Origin: Gammaproteobacteria bacterium
GTDB taxonomy: Bacteria; Pseudomonadota; Gammaproteobacteria; HK1
Assembly: GCA_021773635.1 (NCBI GenBank)
Contig: JAJFJV010000013.1
Coordinates: 1-64,000 of the forward strand
Direction of reading: 5' to 3'
Length of the DNA stretch: 64,000 nucleotides
Shown here: one piece after another, positions 49,201-58,223 of the stretch
Numbering within the stretch: position 1 is the stretch's first letter
Layout: every line of letters begins with the position of its first letter
The notes under the pieces: generated by a model
Seen by the model: only the letters and a program-made list of their open reading frames with translations
Database searches by the model: none
What the model was told of the DNA's origin: nothing
Made by a program: the position numbers and the translations under genes

Positions 49201-50364
49201 ATGCCAAATATTCCCATTGCCAAACCATTTCTTGACGATACTGAAGAAATAGAAGTACTGAATGTACTTAGGAGCGGTTGGCTTTCAACCGGAGCACGGT
49301 GTCTAGAGTTTGAGAACAAAATGGCGAGGTTTGTTGGGCGCCGATACGGTGTTTCCGTGAACTCCGGGACTAGTGCCATTCATTTGGCACTGATTGCTGC
49401 TGGCCTGCAACCAGGAGATGAAGTCCTTGTTCCCGCCTACACCTGCGTAGCCGCACTACATCCGATTGAAGCACTTGGGGCTCAGCCTGTTCTCGTCGAT
49501 ATTGACTTAGCCACCTTTGCGATCGATGAGTCGCAGTTGTCAAAGGCCATAACAAAGCGTACGAGAGGAGTTATTTTTGCTCACTTGTTTGGAATCCCAG
49601 GCTGTATTAGGAAGATTTCGGAATTCTGCCGAAAAAGCAACCTATTTCTAATTGAAGACATTGCACTCGGGATAGGGGCCTATAGTGGGGATCATCATGT
49701 TGGAATCCATGGCGATTTTGCATGCTTGAGTTTCCACCCGCGCAAGACTATCACTACTGGAGAGGGCGGAATGGTAGTCACCGACTCTGAAGATGTGGCG
49801 ATGGTGTTGCAAGAGTTGCGTAACTATGGAGCCTCGCTCCAAGCGTGGCAACGCCATCGCACAGGCATAGGTTTATTACCGAAATACCACCGGGTTGGCT
49901 TCAACTACAAACTTACCGACGTACAGGCGGCAATTGGTTTAGCACAGATTCTAAAGTTGGAGGACATTCTTTCGCTCCGACGCGAGATCGCTCATCGTTA
50001 TCACGAGGCATTCGAGAATATTCCATGGATGACTACCATATTAGAACCCGAAGGTATCCGCTTCGGATATCAGTCATATATCTCTCTTATTGGTGATCCC
50101 GATAATCCCTCTACGCGCCCTACTTCTTCTCGTGATCGATTAATATCCTACCTTGCTGATCAAGGAATAGCCGCTGTTCAGGCCGCCCAAGCTATGCCAA
50201 ATATTGGCTATTACGCTCATCGCTATCATTGGGTGTGTAGTGACTATCCAAAAGCAGCATCTGCCGACACACGTGCCATCGCACTCCCAATCTATCCTAC
50301 CCTGAGCAAAGATGAGCAAGATATCGTCATTAAGGCAGTGCTACGCTTCAAGCCGCACGTTTAA
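49201..50364 (+). CDS. DegT/DnrJ-type sugar aminotransferase (AT-rich cassette), 387 aa
   Basis: PLP-dependent enzyme with GTSAIHLALIAAGLQPGDEV, IEDIALGIGAYSG and [16 protein letters not shown] (PLP Lys182). Clearly more A+T-rich than its 53-56 kb relatives. With the NeuD-like gene it would form an amino-sugar N-acetylation pair. It begins 17 bases after the NeuD-like gene. Confidence 0.87.
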   Translation: MPNIPIAKPFLDDTEEIEVLNVLRSGWLSTGARCLEFENKMARFVGRRYGVSVNSGTSAIHLALIAAGLQPGDEVLVPAYTCVAALHPIEALGAQPVLVDIDLATFAIDESQLSKAITKRTRGVIFAHLFGIPGCIRKISEFCRKSNLFLIEDIALGIGAYSGDHHVGIHGDFACLSFHPRKTITTGEGGMVVTDSEDVAMVLQELRNYGASLQAWQRHRTGIGLLPKYHRVGFNYKLTDVQAAIGLAQILKLEDILSLRREIAHRYHEAFENIPWMTTILEPEGIRFGYQSYISLIGDPDNPSTRPTSSRDRLISYLADQGIAAVQAAQAMPNIGYYAHRYHWVCSDYPKAASADTRAIALPIYPTLSKDEQDIVIKAVLRFKPHV

Positions 50365-50611
50365 CCCATGATTGTTGAATATTTTCACTATGAACGATTG
50401 CTAGGAATCCATTTTCAGAGAAAGACTATGCCCTGGGATATTTACATGCAGCACCCAATTTCGATTCAACGACGGCACACAGCGCCAGAGCCTAGTAAGA
50501 ACGGCGCTCGCCTAGAAATATAAAACAACCATAAATACAGCTCGATAATCCGGGCCCGTAATTTGCGATTAATTTATTGATCAGTTCACCTTAATATCTA
50601 GACCGATAATC
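50365..50611. other. AT-rich spacer between two genes
   Basis: About 250 bases with no supported gene, RNA or repeat. It is A+T-rich and ends just ahead of a TTG-started glycosyltransferase gene. I see no clear terminator or promoter; its content may be a remnant of the acquired cassette. Confidence 0.4.
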
Positions 50612-51763
50612 TTGCCCAAAACAAGAATTATTTACTTTTCTCCGCAATCCACGTCACCTTGGCTCGTCTCAAAATATGCGGAAGCGATACGTTGTGGCGG
50701 TGCCGATGTACAGATCTATACACGGCGCTCCGACTTATCAGGCTACTCTACGGGAATAATTCCTACAAAGGCTTCGGTACATCAGTTTCCGTCCCAACGA
50801 TATCTACCCTTTGTCTGGCGACATTCTGTTTTCAATAAACTCCGTATTAGCCTTCCGTCCTTCTCAATCATAAAGGCACTGCTAGACACGAAAGCAGATA
50901 TTTACATTGCTGGAGATCCCGATGATTTGGTTCTCGCGGTTTCCGCATCACAAATAACAGGAGCTCGTGTAGCCTATATTCCATTCGAGTATTATCCGGG
51001 ATTATCATATGGTGGACACGAACTTTCGAAACGCAATAGGTGGATCGAGGCCACGTTTAAGAACCATGTTTACTCGTGGGTTTCATTGGGCGATAAACTT
51101 AGTGAGTTGTACTCTCAGGAACTTGAAATTCCTGATCGACTACATACCGTATATAGCAGTCTCCCGCGACAAAAAAGTCTTAAGAAGGGATACCTTCGAG
51201 AACTACTAGGATTGTCGCCCGAACACATTATCGTTCTCTATACTGGCCAAATAACCAAGACTCGTGGTCTATGGGATGTCCTGCCTGCCCTACGGCACCT
51301 AAATTCCAAAATTGTCTTCGTAGTAGTCGGGCCAATGGACGTAGAACTGCTGCGAAGTGATGTAGCCCATTCGGGGTTGTCGGATCGTGTGTTTGTTCTC
51401 AACAAGGTTCCACAGAATTTCCTAATGAAACTGACCGCGGATGCCGATATTGGACTCATTCCAATTCCTGATATCTGCACAAGCTATAAGTACTGCAATC
51501 CAGGAAAGCTATTTGAATATCTAGCGGCTGGCCTACCTCTCATTACCACTGACTTAGCGCAACTTGGCTGGTATGTGAAGACTAGGGGGCTTGGAGAAAC
51601 ATTCGCGCCGGGCAATGTTACGCAACTCCAGAGTGCATTATCTCGAATGGGAGAAGATGATGATTATCGATACTCCTGTGCAGCCGCAACTGCTCATACG
51701 CAAGACGTCGAGGCATGCTGGGAAATTCAAGCAGAGAAGCTGCGCGCAGCTATTCTAAACTAG
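50612..51763 (+). CDS. Glycosyltransferase (GT-B fold), 383 aa
   Basis: The first codon is TTG (50612); no better ATG start is near, so the start is uncertain. A GT-B protein with IIVLYTGQITKTRGLWDVLP, a typical donor-binding entrance, and IPDICTSYKYCNPGKLFEYLAAGLP, the GT4 C-terminal motif. Low similarity at the N-terminus hints at an unusual acceptor. It is part of the A+T-rich cassette between 48.4 and 51.9 kb. Sugar specificity is unknown. Confidence 0.8.
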   Translation: MPKTRIIYFSPQSTSPWLVSKYAEAIRCGGADVQIYTRRSDLSGYSTGIIPTKASVHQFPSQRYLPFVWRHSVFNKLRISLPSFSIIKALLDTKADIYIAGDPDDLVLAVSASQITGARVAYIPFEYYPGLSYGGHELSKRNRWIEATFKNHVYSWVSLGDKLSELYSQELEIPDRLHTVYSSLPRQKSLKKGYLRELLGLSPEHIIVLYTGQITKTRGLWDVLPALRHLNSKIVFVVVGPMDVELLRSDVAHSGLSDRVFVLNKVPQNFLMKLTADADIGLIPIPDICTSYKYCNPGKLFEYLAAGLPLITTDLAQLGWYVKTRGLGETFAPGNVTQLQSALSRMGEDDDYRYSCAAATAHTQDVEACWEIQAEKLRAAILN

Positions 51764-51893
51764 GGCATATAAATAATGATTCGGTTAGAACCGCTCTCTT
51801 GGGACAAAACTAATTTCGCAGGGTCTCCATCCGAGCTATTACTCTGCCATAGATTCACGCCTTTCACGTATTTTTATCTGGCACAGGTGTTAT

Positions 51894-53414
51894 GTGAATC
51901 CTAGCCTCAACATATCATCGATTGGAAACCGCATGGCAAAAGGTGCGGCATGGACGGTGGGCATGCGGCTCGCGATCCGAAGTTTGGGAATGGTCAGCAC
52001 TATTATCCTTGCCCGCCTTCTGGTTCCCGAGGACTTCGGCCTCATTGCCCTCGCAACCATGCTTGCGGCAGCACTCGAAATTCTCGGGGAGTTTAATTTC
52101 GATATTTGGCTTATACGCAAGCCGGATGCCGACAGAAAAGACTACGATACGGTATGGACCCTTGCCATAATCCGATCCGTTATAACCTGCATACTACTTC
52201 TTTCATGCGCAGAACTCGTAGCGACTTTCTTCGGTGATCCAAGACTGGAGAACATCATCTATGTACTCTCTGTAGGCACCCTTATTTTTGGCCTCGAAAA
52301 CAGCGGTGTTATCGACTTCAGAAAAAACCTGGAATTCCACAAAGACTTCGTGTTTCTACTTGGCGTGCGAATTTGTTCATTTATTATCACCGTCTCCCTG
52401 GCTTTTTGGCTGCGCAGCTACTGGGCGCTCGTGCTTGGCATTGTTTTTCAGAATGCCATCCGCGTGCTCTTAAGCTATATCCTGCATTCGTTTCGCCCCC
52501 GTTTTTCACTATCCGCCTGGCACGATGTATTTCATTTTTCAAAATGGCTCCTTGCCGGCAACCTGCTGAATTTCTTGTACATACGCAGTGATACCTTCAT
52601 CCTTGGAAAGCTAACCAGCACCGCTACGCTGGGCGTTTACAGTATCGCGTATGAGATAGCGAACCTTGCTACAACAGAGTTGGTTGCCCCCATCCGAAGA
52701 GCAATCTTTCCAGGGTATTCAAAGCTTGCAGGAGACCGTGACTCATTACGCCAGGCGTTCATAGATGTCATGGCATTGACATTAATGCTGGCAACGCCGC
52801 TGGCAGTGGGAATTGGACTTACTGCATCTCCAGCCGTACACGTACTTCTGGGCGATAAATGGCTTGAGGCGATACCCTTGATCCAGATTTTGACAATTTA
52901 CGGGCTTGCTTCAATAGCCGCCTCGAATGTCTCACCGTGCCTGCTCGCTATGGGCAAGCCGCAGTTAACTACCCGAAATATCGCTATCGGGTGTGCAGTG
53001 ATCCTTCCAGCGCTGGCTTGGGGCGTGTCGCAAGGCGGTGCTACAGGCGCCGCATGGGCAGTAACCGCTGCAAACATTGTCCTCTTCCTGAACGGCCTGA
53101 GTATGGCGCTGTCCGCTCTGGAAATGTCCGTTCTTCCCGTATTGATCGCTATCTGGAGGACTCTCGCATCGACCGGGATGATGGTTGTTGTGGTGCTGGC
53201 TGCTCAACATTTCCTTCCGGATTCAAGCTCTCTGCTTGACCATGCACTGGAATTGATTATATGTATCGCTAGCGGTGCCATTACCTACCTGGGAGTACAT
53301 CTTCTGCTCTGGCGAATTTGTCACTATCCTAAAGGCGCAGAGTCTCAGGTAATTGCCGTCATACAGAAAAAGTTACTCGGACGTAACTACGAATATTCAG
53401 CAGATATGGGATAG
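51894..53414 (+). CDS. Wzx-like flippase of the MOP superfamily, 506 aa
   Basis: GTG start at 51894 or ATG at 51933 (MAKGAAWTVGMRLAIRS). A hydrophobic protein with 12-14 predicted membrane spans; ILARLLVPEDFGLIALATML is a hallmark of polysaccharide flippases. It would move lipid-linked repeat units across the inner membrane. G+C content is back at the level of the neighbours to the right, so the AT-rich cassette ends just before. Confidence 0.88.
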   Translation: MNPSLNISSIGNRMAKGAAWTVGMRLAIRSLGMVSTIILARLLVPEDFGLIALATMLAAALEILGEFNFDIWLIRKPDADRKDYDTVWTLAIIRSVITCILLLSCAELVATFFGDPRLENIIYVLSVGTLIFGLENSGVIDFRKNLEFHKDFVFLLGVRICSFIITVSLAFWLRSYWALVLGIVFQNAIRVLLSYILHSFRPRFSLSAWHDVFHFSKWLLAGNLLNFLYIRSDTFILGKLTSTATLGVYSIAYEIANLATTELVAPIRRAIFPGYSKLAGDRDSLRQAFIDVMALTLMLATPLAVGIGLTASPAVHVLLGDKWLEAIPLIQILTIYGLASIAASNVSPCLLAMGKPQLTTRNIAIGCAVILPALAWGVSQGGATGAAWAVTAANIVLFLNGLSMALSALEMSVLPVLIAIWRTLASTGMMVVVVLAAQHFLPDSSSLLDHALELIICIASGAITYLGVHLLLWRICHYPKGAESQVIAVIQKKLLGRNYEYSADMG

Positions 53415-53425
53415 CCCTCAAAATT

Positions 53426-55006
53426 ATGAAAAGCGAAAAAGCTGGTTTGGAAAGCATTGCCGTCATAGGCACCGGCTACTGGGGCCGTAACCTGGTGCGT
53501 AACTTCCACGCCTTGGGCTGTCTGCACACGGTCTGTGACAGCGACCCGGAAACCCTGGCTGACTTCCTCACCCAATATCAGGGTGTCGAGGGCGCCTCCG
53601 CCTACGCCGACGTGCTGGCTAATGAGGCTATCCAGGGAGTGGCTATCGCCACTCCGGCCCACACCCACGGCCTGCTGGTACGCGAGGCACTGCTGGCGGA
53701 CAAGGATGTCTTCGTAGAGAAGCCACTTTGTCTCTCGGTCAAGGAGGCCGATGAACTGACGGCACTGGCGAAGGAGCGTGGCCGTATCCTGATGGTGGGG
53801 CACCTGCTCTGGTACCACCCGGCAGTCTTGAAGCTCAAAGAATTGGTGGCTTCGGGCGAATTGGGTCGCATCGACTACATCTACTCCAACCGCCTCAACA
53901 TGGGCAAGCTGCGGCGCGAGGAAAATGTACTCTGGTCCTTTGCCCCGCATGATGTTTCCGTAGTGCTGGGGCTACTCGGCGACCAGCCAGCCTCGGTACA
54001 GACCCAGGGTGGTGCCTTTTTGCATCGGCAGATTGCCGATACCACCGTCACCTTGCTCAACTTCGCCAGCGGGGTACGTGCCCATATCTTTGTTTCCTGG
54101 CTGCATCCCTTTAAAGAACAGAAGCTGGTGGTCGTTGGACAGCGCCAGATGGCGGTCTTTGACGACACGGCACCGTGGGAGCATAAGCTCTGCCTCTATC
54201 CCCACAGCGTCTCCTGGGACGGCAAGGTGCCCGTGGCGAAGAAGGCGGAGTCTGAATACGTAGCGCTGACCGAGACCGAGCCACTCAAGGATGAATGCCG
54301 GCATTTTCTCGATTGCATGGAAAGCCGGGAAGCACCGCGCACCGATGGCGAGGAAGGGCTACGGGTCTTGCGGGTACTCAACGCCTGCCAGCAGGCGCTG
54401 GAGCGTAACCAGCCCGTGGCACTAGCCGGAACCGGGGAGCCAAAATCCGGTGCCTTTGTACACGAAAGCGCAATCATCGACCCAGGGGTGGAGATTGGCG
54501 AGGGCACCAAGGTGTGGCACTTCAGCCACATCCTCAAGTCTTCGCATATTGGCCGGGACTGCACCGTGGGCCAGAATGTGGTCATCGGCCCCAAGGTCAC
54601 CGTCGGTAACGGTTGCCGCATTCAGAACAACGTTTCCGTTTATAAAGGTGTAACGCTCGAAGATGACGTCTTCTGCGGACCCAGCATGGTCTTTACCAAT
54701 GTCATGAACCCCCGCTCCCACGTCTCCCGCAAGGATGAATTCCGTAATACGCTGGTACGCCGGGGCGCAACCATCGGCGCCAATGCCACCGTGGTCTGTG
54801 GTCATACCCTGGGGGAGTACTGCTTTATCGGCGCCGGTGCAGTCGTCACCCGAGACGTACCAGCCCATGCCCTCATGATAGGCAATCCCGCACGCCATGC
54901 AGGCTGGATGTGTGCCTGTGGCGAGCGCCTTCCCGAGGATTTTCACTGCGAGGTCTGTGGCAGCGATTACCAACTGGTTGGGAACAGCCTGGAGCACACT
55001 GCATGA
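53426..55006 (+). CDS. WbpB-WbpD fusion: oxidoreductase plus hexapeptide acetyltransferase, 526 aa
   Basis: Residues 1 to about 340 form a Gfo/Idh/MocA-type dehydrogenase: AVIGTGYWGRNLV and the FVEKPLCLS motif (EKP 98-100). Residues about 347-490 are a hexapeptide left-handed beta-helix acyltransferase (VHESAIIDPGVEIGEG, GRDCTVGQNVVIGPKV). Four Cys at the end (CACGERLPEDFHCEVCG) form a zinc knuckle. In Pseudomonas O-antigen loci WbpB oxidises UDP-GlcNAcA at C3 and WbpD N-acetylates the 3-amino sugar; here the two are one protein. It is coupled to a WbpE-like aminotransferase, which performs the step between. Confidence 0.88.
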   Translation: MKSEKAGLESIAVIGTGYWGRNLVRNFHALGCLHTVCDSDPETLADFLTQYQGVEGASAYADVLANEAIQGVAIATPAHTHGLLVREALLADKDVFVEKPLCLSVKEADELTALAKERGRILMVGHLLWYHPAVLKLKELVASGELGRIDYIYSNRLNMGKLRREENVLWSFAPHDVSVVLGLLGDQPASVQTQGGAFLHRQIADTTVTLLNFASGVRAHIFVSWLHPFKEQKLVVVGQRQMAVFDDTAPWEHKLCLYPHSVSWDGKVPVAKKAESEYVALTETEPLKDECRHFLDCMESREAPRTDGEEGLRVLRVLNACQQALERNQPVALAGTGEPKSGAFVHESAIIDPGVEIGEGTKVWHFSHILKSSHIGRDCTVGQNVVIGPKVTVGNGCRIQNNVSVYKGVTLEDDVFCGPSMVFTNVMNPRSHVSRKDEFRNTLVRRGATIGANATVVCGHTLGEYCFIGAGAVVTRDVPAHALMIGNPARHAGWMCACGERLPEDFHCEVCGSDYQLVGNSLEHTA

Positions 55007-56130
55007 GTAACATCCCGTTTATCGATTTACAGGCCCAGTTTCATCACCTGGAAGCGGATATCCGTGCAGGCATCGATGGAGTGCTGGCCCATGGTCGTTT
55101 CATCATGGGGCCGGAAGTGGCCGAGCTGGAAACTGCGTTGGCTGACTACGCTGGTGTCAAACACGCCATCACTTGCTCCAGTGGCACCGATGCCTTGCTG
55201 ATGCCGCTGATGGCCGGAGATATTGGCCCTGGAGACGCGATCTTCACCACCCCTTTCACCTTTATCGCTACTGCAGAGATCATTGCGATGCTGGGGGCTA
55301 CCCCTGTCTTTGTGGATATCGACCCAAAAACCTTCAATATCGATCCCGGCAAGCTTGAAGTTGCGGTACAACGGGTGGAAAACGAGGGCACGCTTAAGCC
55401 CCGGGGCATCATTCCTGTCGATCTGTTCGGTCTGCCTGCGGACTACGACACTATTAATGCCATTGCGAAAGCCCATGGACTCTTTGTGCTGGAGGATGCT
55501 GCCCAGGGCTTTGGGGGCACCTATAAAGGCCGGTGTGCCGGGAGCCTTGCCGATGTTGCCGCCACCAGCTTTTTCCCCGCCAAGCCGCTGGGTTGCTACG
55601 GTGATGGCGGTGCTATCCTCACCGACGATGGCGAAATGGCCGAGAAGCTTCGTTCCATCCGGGTACATGGCAAGGGCGGAGACAAGTACGATAACGTGCG
55701 TATCGGGATGAACGGTCGCCTCGATACCCTGCAGGCAGCAATATTGCTACCGAAACTCAAGGCTTATCCAGAGGAACTCGCGGCTCGTCAACGCATTGCT
55801 GAACGTTATAACGAGGGATTGAGCGACCTCGTACAGATACCACACATCCCAGCAGGTTATTCCAGCGCCTGGGCGCAGTACTCTATCCTTGTGGAAGGGA
55901 GAGACGCCTTGCAGGCAAGGTTAAAAATCGCCAATGTTCCCTCTATGGTGTACTACCCCAAGCCCCTGCACCTGCAGGGTACTTTCCGGCATCTTGGGCA
56001 TGGCGAGGGTGATTTTCAGTTATCGGAGTCTGTCTCAGAGCGGATCCTGAGTCTTCCCATGGGACCGTATTTGGAGACGACTGACCAGAATCATATTATA
56101 GATTCTGTGAAGAGTGGACTGGCATCCTGA
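55003..56130 (+). CDS. wbpE: WbpE-like UDP-3-keto-sugar aminotransferase, 375 aa
   Basis: Start is ATG 55003, overlapping the fusion gene stop by four bases. PLP-dependent fold with CSSGTDALLMPLMAGDIGPG, LEDAAQGFGGTYKG and SFFPAKPLGCYGDGGA (PLP Lys194). The close match to WbpE and its coupling to the WbpB-WbpD fusion indicate transfer of an amino group to UDP-3-keto-GlcNAcA. The pathway yields UDP-GlcNAc(3NAc)A if the first dehydrogenase (WbpA) is also present; that gene is not evident in the window unless 42498 serves. Confidence 0.88.
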   Translation: MSNIPFIDLQAQFHHLEADIRAGIDGVLAHGRFIMGPEVAELETALADYAGVKHAITCSSGTDALLMPLMAGDIGPGDAIFTTPFTFIATAEIIAMLGATPVFVDIDPKTFNIDPGKLEVAVQRVENEGTLKPRGIIPVDLFGLPADYDTINAIAKAHGLFVLEDAAQGFGGTYKGRCAGSLADVAATSFFPAKPLGCYGDGGAILTDDGEMAEKLRSIRVHGKGGDKYDNVRIGMNGRLDTLQAAILLPKLKAYPEELAARQRIAERYNEGLSDLVQIPHIPAGYSSAWAQYSILVEGRDALQARLKIANVPSMVYYPKPLHLQGTFRHLGHGEGDFQLSESVSERILSLPMGPYLETTDQNHIIDSVKSGLAS

Positions 56131-56156
56131 GCTGATATGACAACAAGGTAAAGTTG

Positions 56157-56870
56157 GTGATTCTTTCAGCACTTATTAAAACTCGATTCTCCAAGGAACC
56201 GCTCCCAAAACTCGCCTTTATATTTTCATTTATTTTATTACTTGCCCCATCCTATTCGATACATGCCAATTCGATTCTGAATTCCTCCTCGTGCGGACCG
56301 GTTAGCACTAAAGACACAGCTGGACCTTACAATTACAGAACAAGGTCTCCAGGAGAAAGATGGCATGTAAATGATGTGAACAAGCATCACTATTTCAAGG
56401 CGCAGCGTGAAATGAGCAAAAGAAGCCCATTGCCGCAGCGAATTCATAGAGAGCTGAGTTATACCTTGATACGCATCCCTAACCATCATCAGGCACTTTT
56501 CCTTCTTGCCAGGTTTCACAATCAATTCCCAAAAGAAGAATTTAACCCGCCTGTTGCAGGCGTTTTTTCTGTTTCGCCTGAGTGCTTCTTTGATCGGGGC
56601 ATGCGTTTTGTTCCTGATGACCCCTATGTCCCATTGCTTAAGGCCATTTATTACCACAAACGAAAGAGATATAAGAAATCCCTTCCGGTATACAAGCGCC
56701 TCATAGAGAAACATCCCGGGTGGGGAGAGTTACATTATAATCTGGGATTGTTATATGCCGATATGAAAGATTATAAACAGGCGACACTCCATGCTAATAA
56801 AGCCCAGGAAAATGGTTATACGCTGCCAGGATTGAAGAACAAGTTGGAAAAGGCAGGGCATAGGCCTTAA
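56157..56870 (+). CDS. Secreted TPR-like protein, 237 aa, function unknown
   Basis: A probable start is GTG 56157 (or TTG 56154). The N-terminus has a hydrophobic signal (FIFSFILLLAPSYSIHA). The segments CGPVSTKDTAGPYNYR and LSYTLIRIPNHHQALFLLARF match a family of short secreted TPR proteins found in exopolysaccharide loci. The C-terminal part is a TPR pair (KSLPVYKRLIEKHPGW, ELHYNLGLLYADMKD). It probably acts in the periplasm. It precedes the beta-helix gene by 45 bases. Confidence 0.75.
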   Translation: MILSALIKTRFSKEPLPKLAFIFSFILLLAPSYSIHANSILNSSSCGPVSTKDTAGPYNYRTRSPGERWHVNDVNKHHYFKAQREMSKRSPLPQRIHRELSYTLIRIPNHHQALFLLARFHNQFPKEEFNPPVAGVFSVSPECFFDRGMRFVPDDPYVPLLKAIYYHKRKRYKKSLPVYKRLIEKHPGWGELHYNLGLLYADMKDYKQATLHANKAQENGYTLPGLKNKLEKAGHRP

Positions 56871-56915
56871 TCTTGTCAGCTTTAATTAATCAGTTAATTG
56901 GCACACCCTATATCC

Positions 56916-58208
56916 ATGCCTACCAACAATAATTTCTCTTCTGTCACAACAACCCTGGCTCTAATTCTTGTTGTGGGATTAATTTATATTTCACCTGCAA
57001 ACGCGGCTAGAGGATCCTATAACAATATTGGAGATCGCCGCATTCTGCTGGTTGGCCCGAAACAGAAATATACCTTGCCAAGCCAGGCAGCACATGTTGC
57101 CAGGGATGGTGACATCATTGAGATTACCACGGGAACTTACCGCGGGGATGTAACGGCCTGGAGAGCTAACAACCTCACTATCAAGGGGGTTGGCGGCCTG
57201 GCCACACTGATTGCTGATGGAAAGTCTGTTAGAGGAAAGGCAATCTGGGTAATAAAAGGCAATAATACCCGGATTGAAAATATCAAGTTTGTCGGTGCGA
57301 GGGTTCGGGACAAAAATGGGGCGGGAATACGACAGGAGGGGGCCGGACTGCATCTCTCAAATTGCGTCTTTCGTGACAATGAAGAAGGCATCCTTTCGGG
57401 CAGCAATCTGGAAAGCGATATCGTAATCGAGAATTCGGAGTTCGCCTACAACGGGCACGAAAACGGCAAGTCGCATAATATCTATATTGGCAGGGTGAGA
57501 AGCTTCACACTTCGCAACAGCTACATACATCACGCCTATATCGGATCGAATGTAAAAAGCCGGGCACGCACGACCAATATCATCAATAATCGCATCATGG
57601 ATGAACATGATGGCAGGGGAAACTATTCCATCGATATTTCCAACGGCGGAATTGCCTCTGTCAGGGGCAACCTTATACACCAGAGTCCCTATACCGAGAA
57701 CTATCACATGATCGCCTTTGGTGCGGAGAAGCTGGCCTACATCCACAACAAACTTGATGTCATCAACAATACCATGGTGAATGATCGCAGCAGCGGTCGC
57801 TTTATATGGAATCGGAGCAATAGGCCGGCAAAGGTTTATAACAATATTTTTGTTGGTGCCGGAACAATTGTCCGCGGGAGCGCTACAGTCCATGGCAATG
57901 TTCTGGCGCCACCCTCTTCCTGGAAATCAAGGCTCAAATATTTTCTTACCGGGAATCATCCCGCCTTGTCTGGTTTGAAACTATCCTCTAATAATCTCAT
58001 CGTAAAAGAGATTGGTTTTCTAAACCGCCTGCGTTTTGATTACCGTCTGCTGCCAAATTCCCCCGCTATAGATGCCGGCACCCAGATATCCGGTCCAGAG
58101 CATCAATCCCTGGTACCCGCATTTCAGTACCTGCATCCCCACAGGGCAGTTCCCCGTCCCATAGCAGGGCCCACAGATGCCGGCGCCTATGAATACAGTA
58201 CAGAATAA
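56916..58208 (+). CDS. Periplasmic right-handed beta-helix protein, 430 aa
   Basis: Start at ATG 56916, giving a signal peptide (TTTLALILVVGLIYISPANA). The rest has parallel beta-helix repeats with Asn-rich turns (LHLSNCVFRDNEEGILSGSN, RTTNIINNRIMDEHDG, LDVINNTMVNDRSS), as in polysaccharide lyases. In EPS loci such proteins often trim or degrade polymer during export. No lyase catalytic pair can be assigned. It is followed by the exosortase-type acyl ligase gene 15 bases later. Confidence 0.82.
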   Translation: MPTNNNFSSVTTTLALILVVGLIYISPANAARGSYNNIGDRRILLVGPKQKYTLPSQAAHVARDGDIIEITTGTYRGDVTAWRANNLTIKGVGGLATLIADGKSVRGKAIWVIKGNNTRIENIKFVGARVRDKNGAGIRQEGAGLHLSNCVFRDNEEGILSGSNLESDIVIENSEFAYNGHENGKSHNIYIGRVRSFTLRNSYIHHAYIGSNVKSRARTTNIINNRIMDEHDGRGNYSIDISNGGIASVRGNLIHQSPYTENYHMIAFGAEKLAYIHNKLDVINNTMVNDRSSGRFIWNRSNRPAKVYNNIFVGAGTIVRGSATVHGNVLAPPSSWKSRLKYFLTGNHPALSGLKLSSNNLIVKEIGFLNRLRFDYRLLPNSPAIDAGTQISGPEHQSLVPAFQYLHPHRAVPRPIAGPTDAGAYEYSTE

Positions 58209-58223
58209 TCTTCTGAGTAAACC

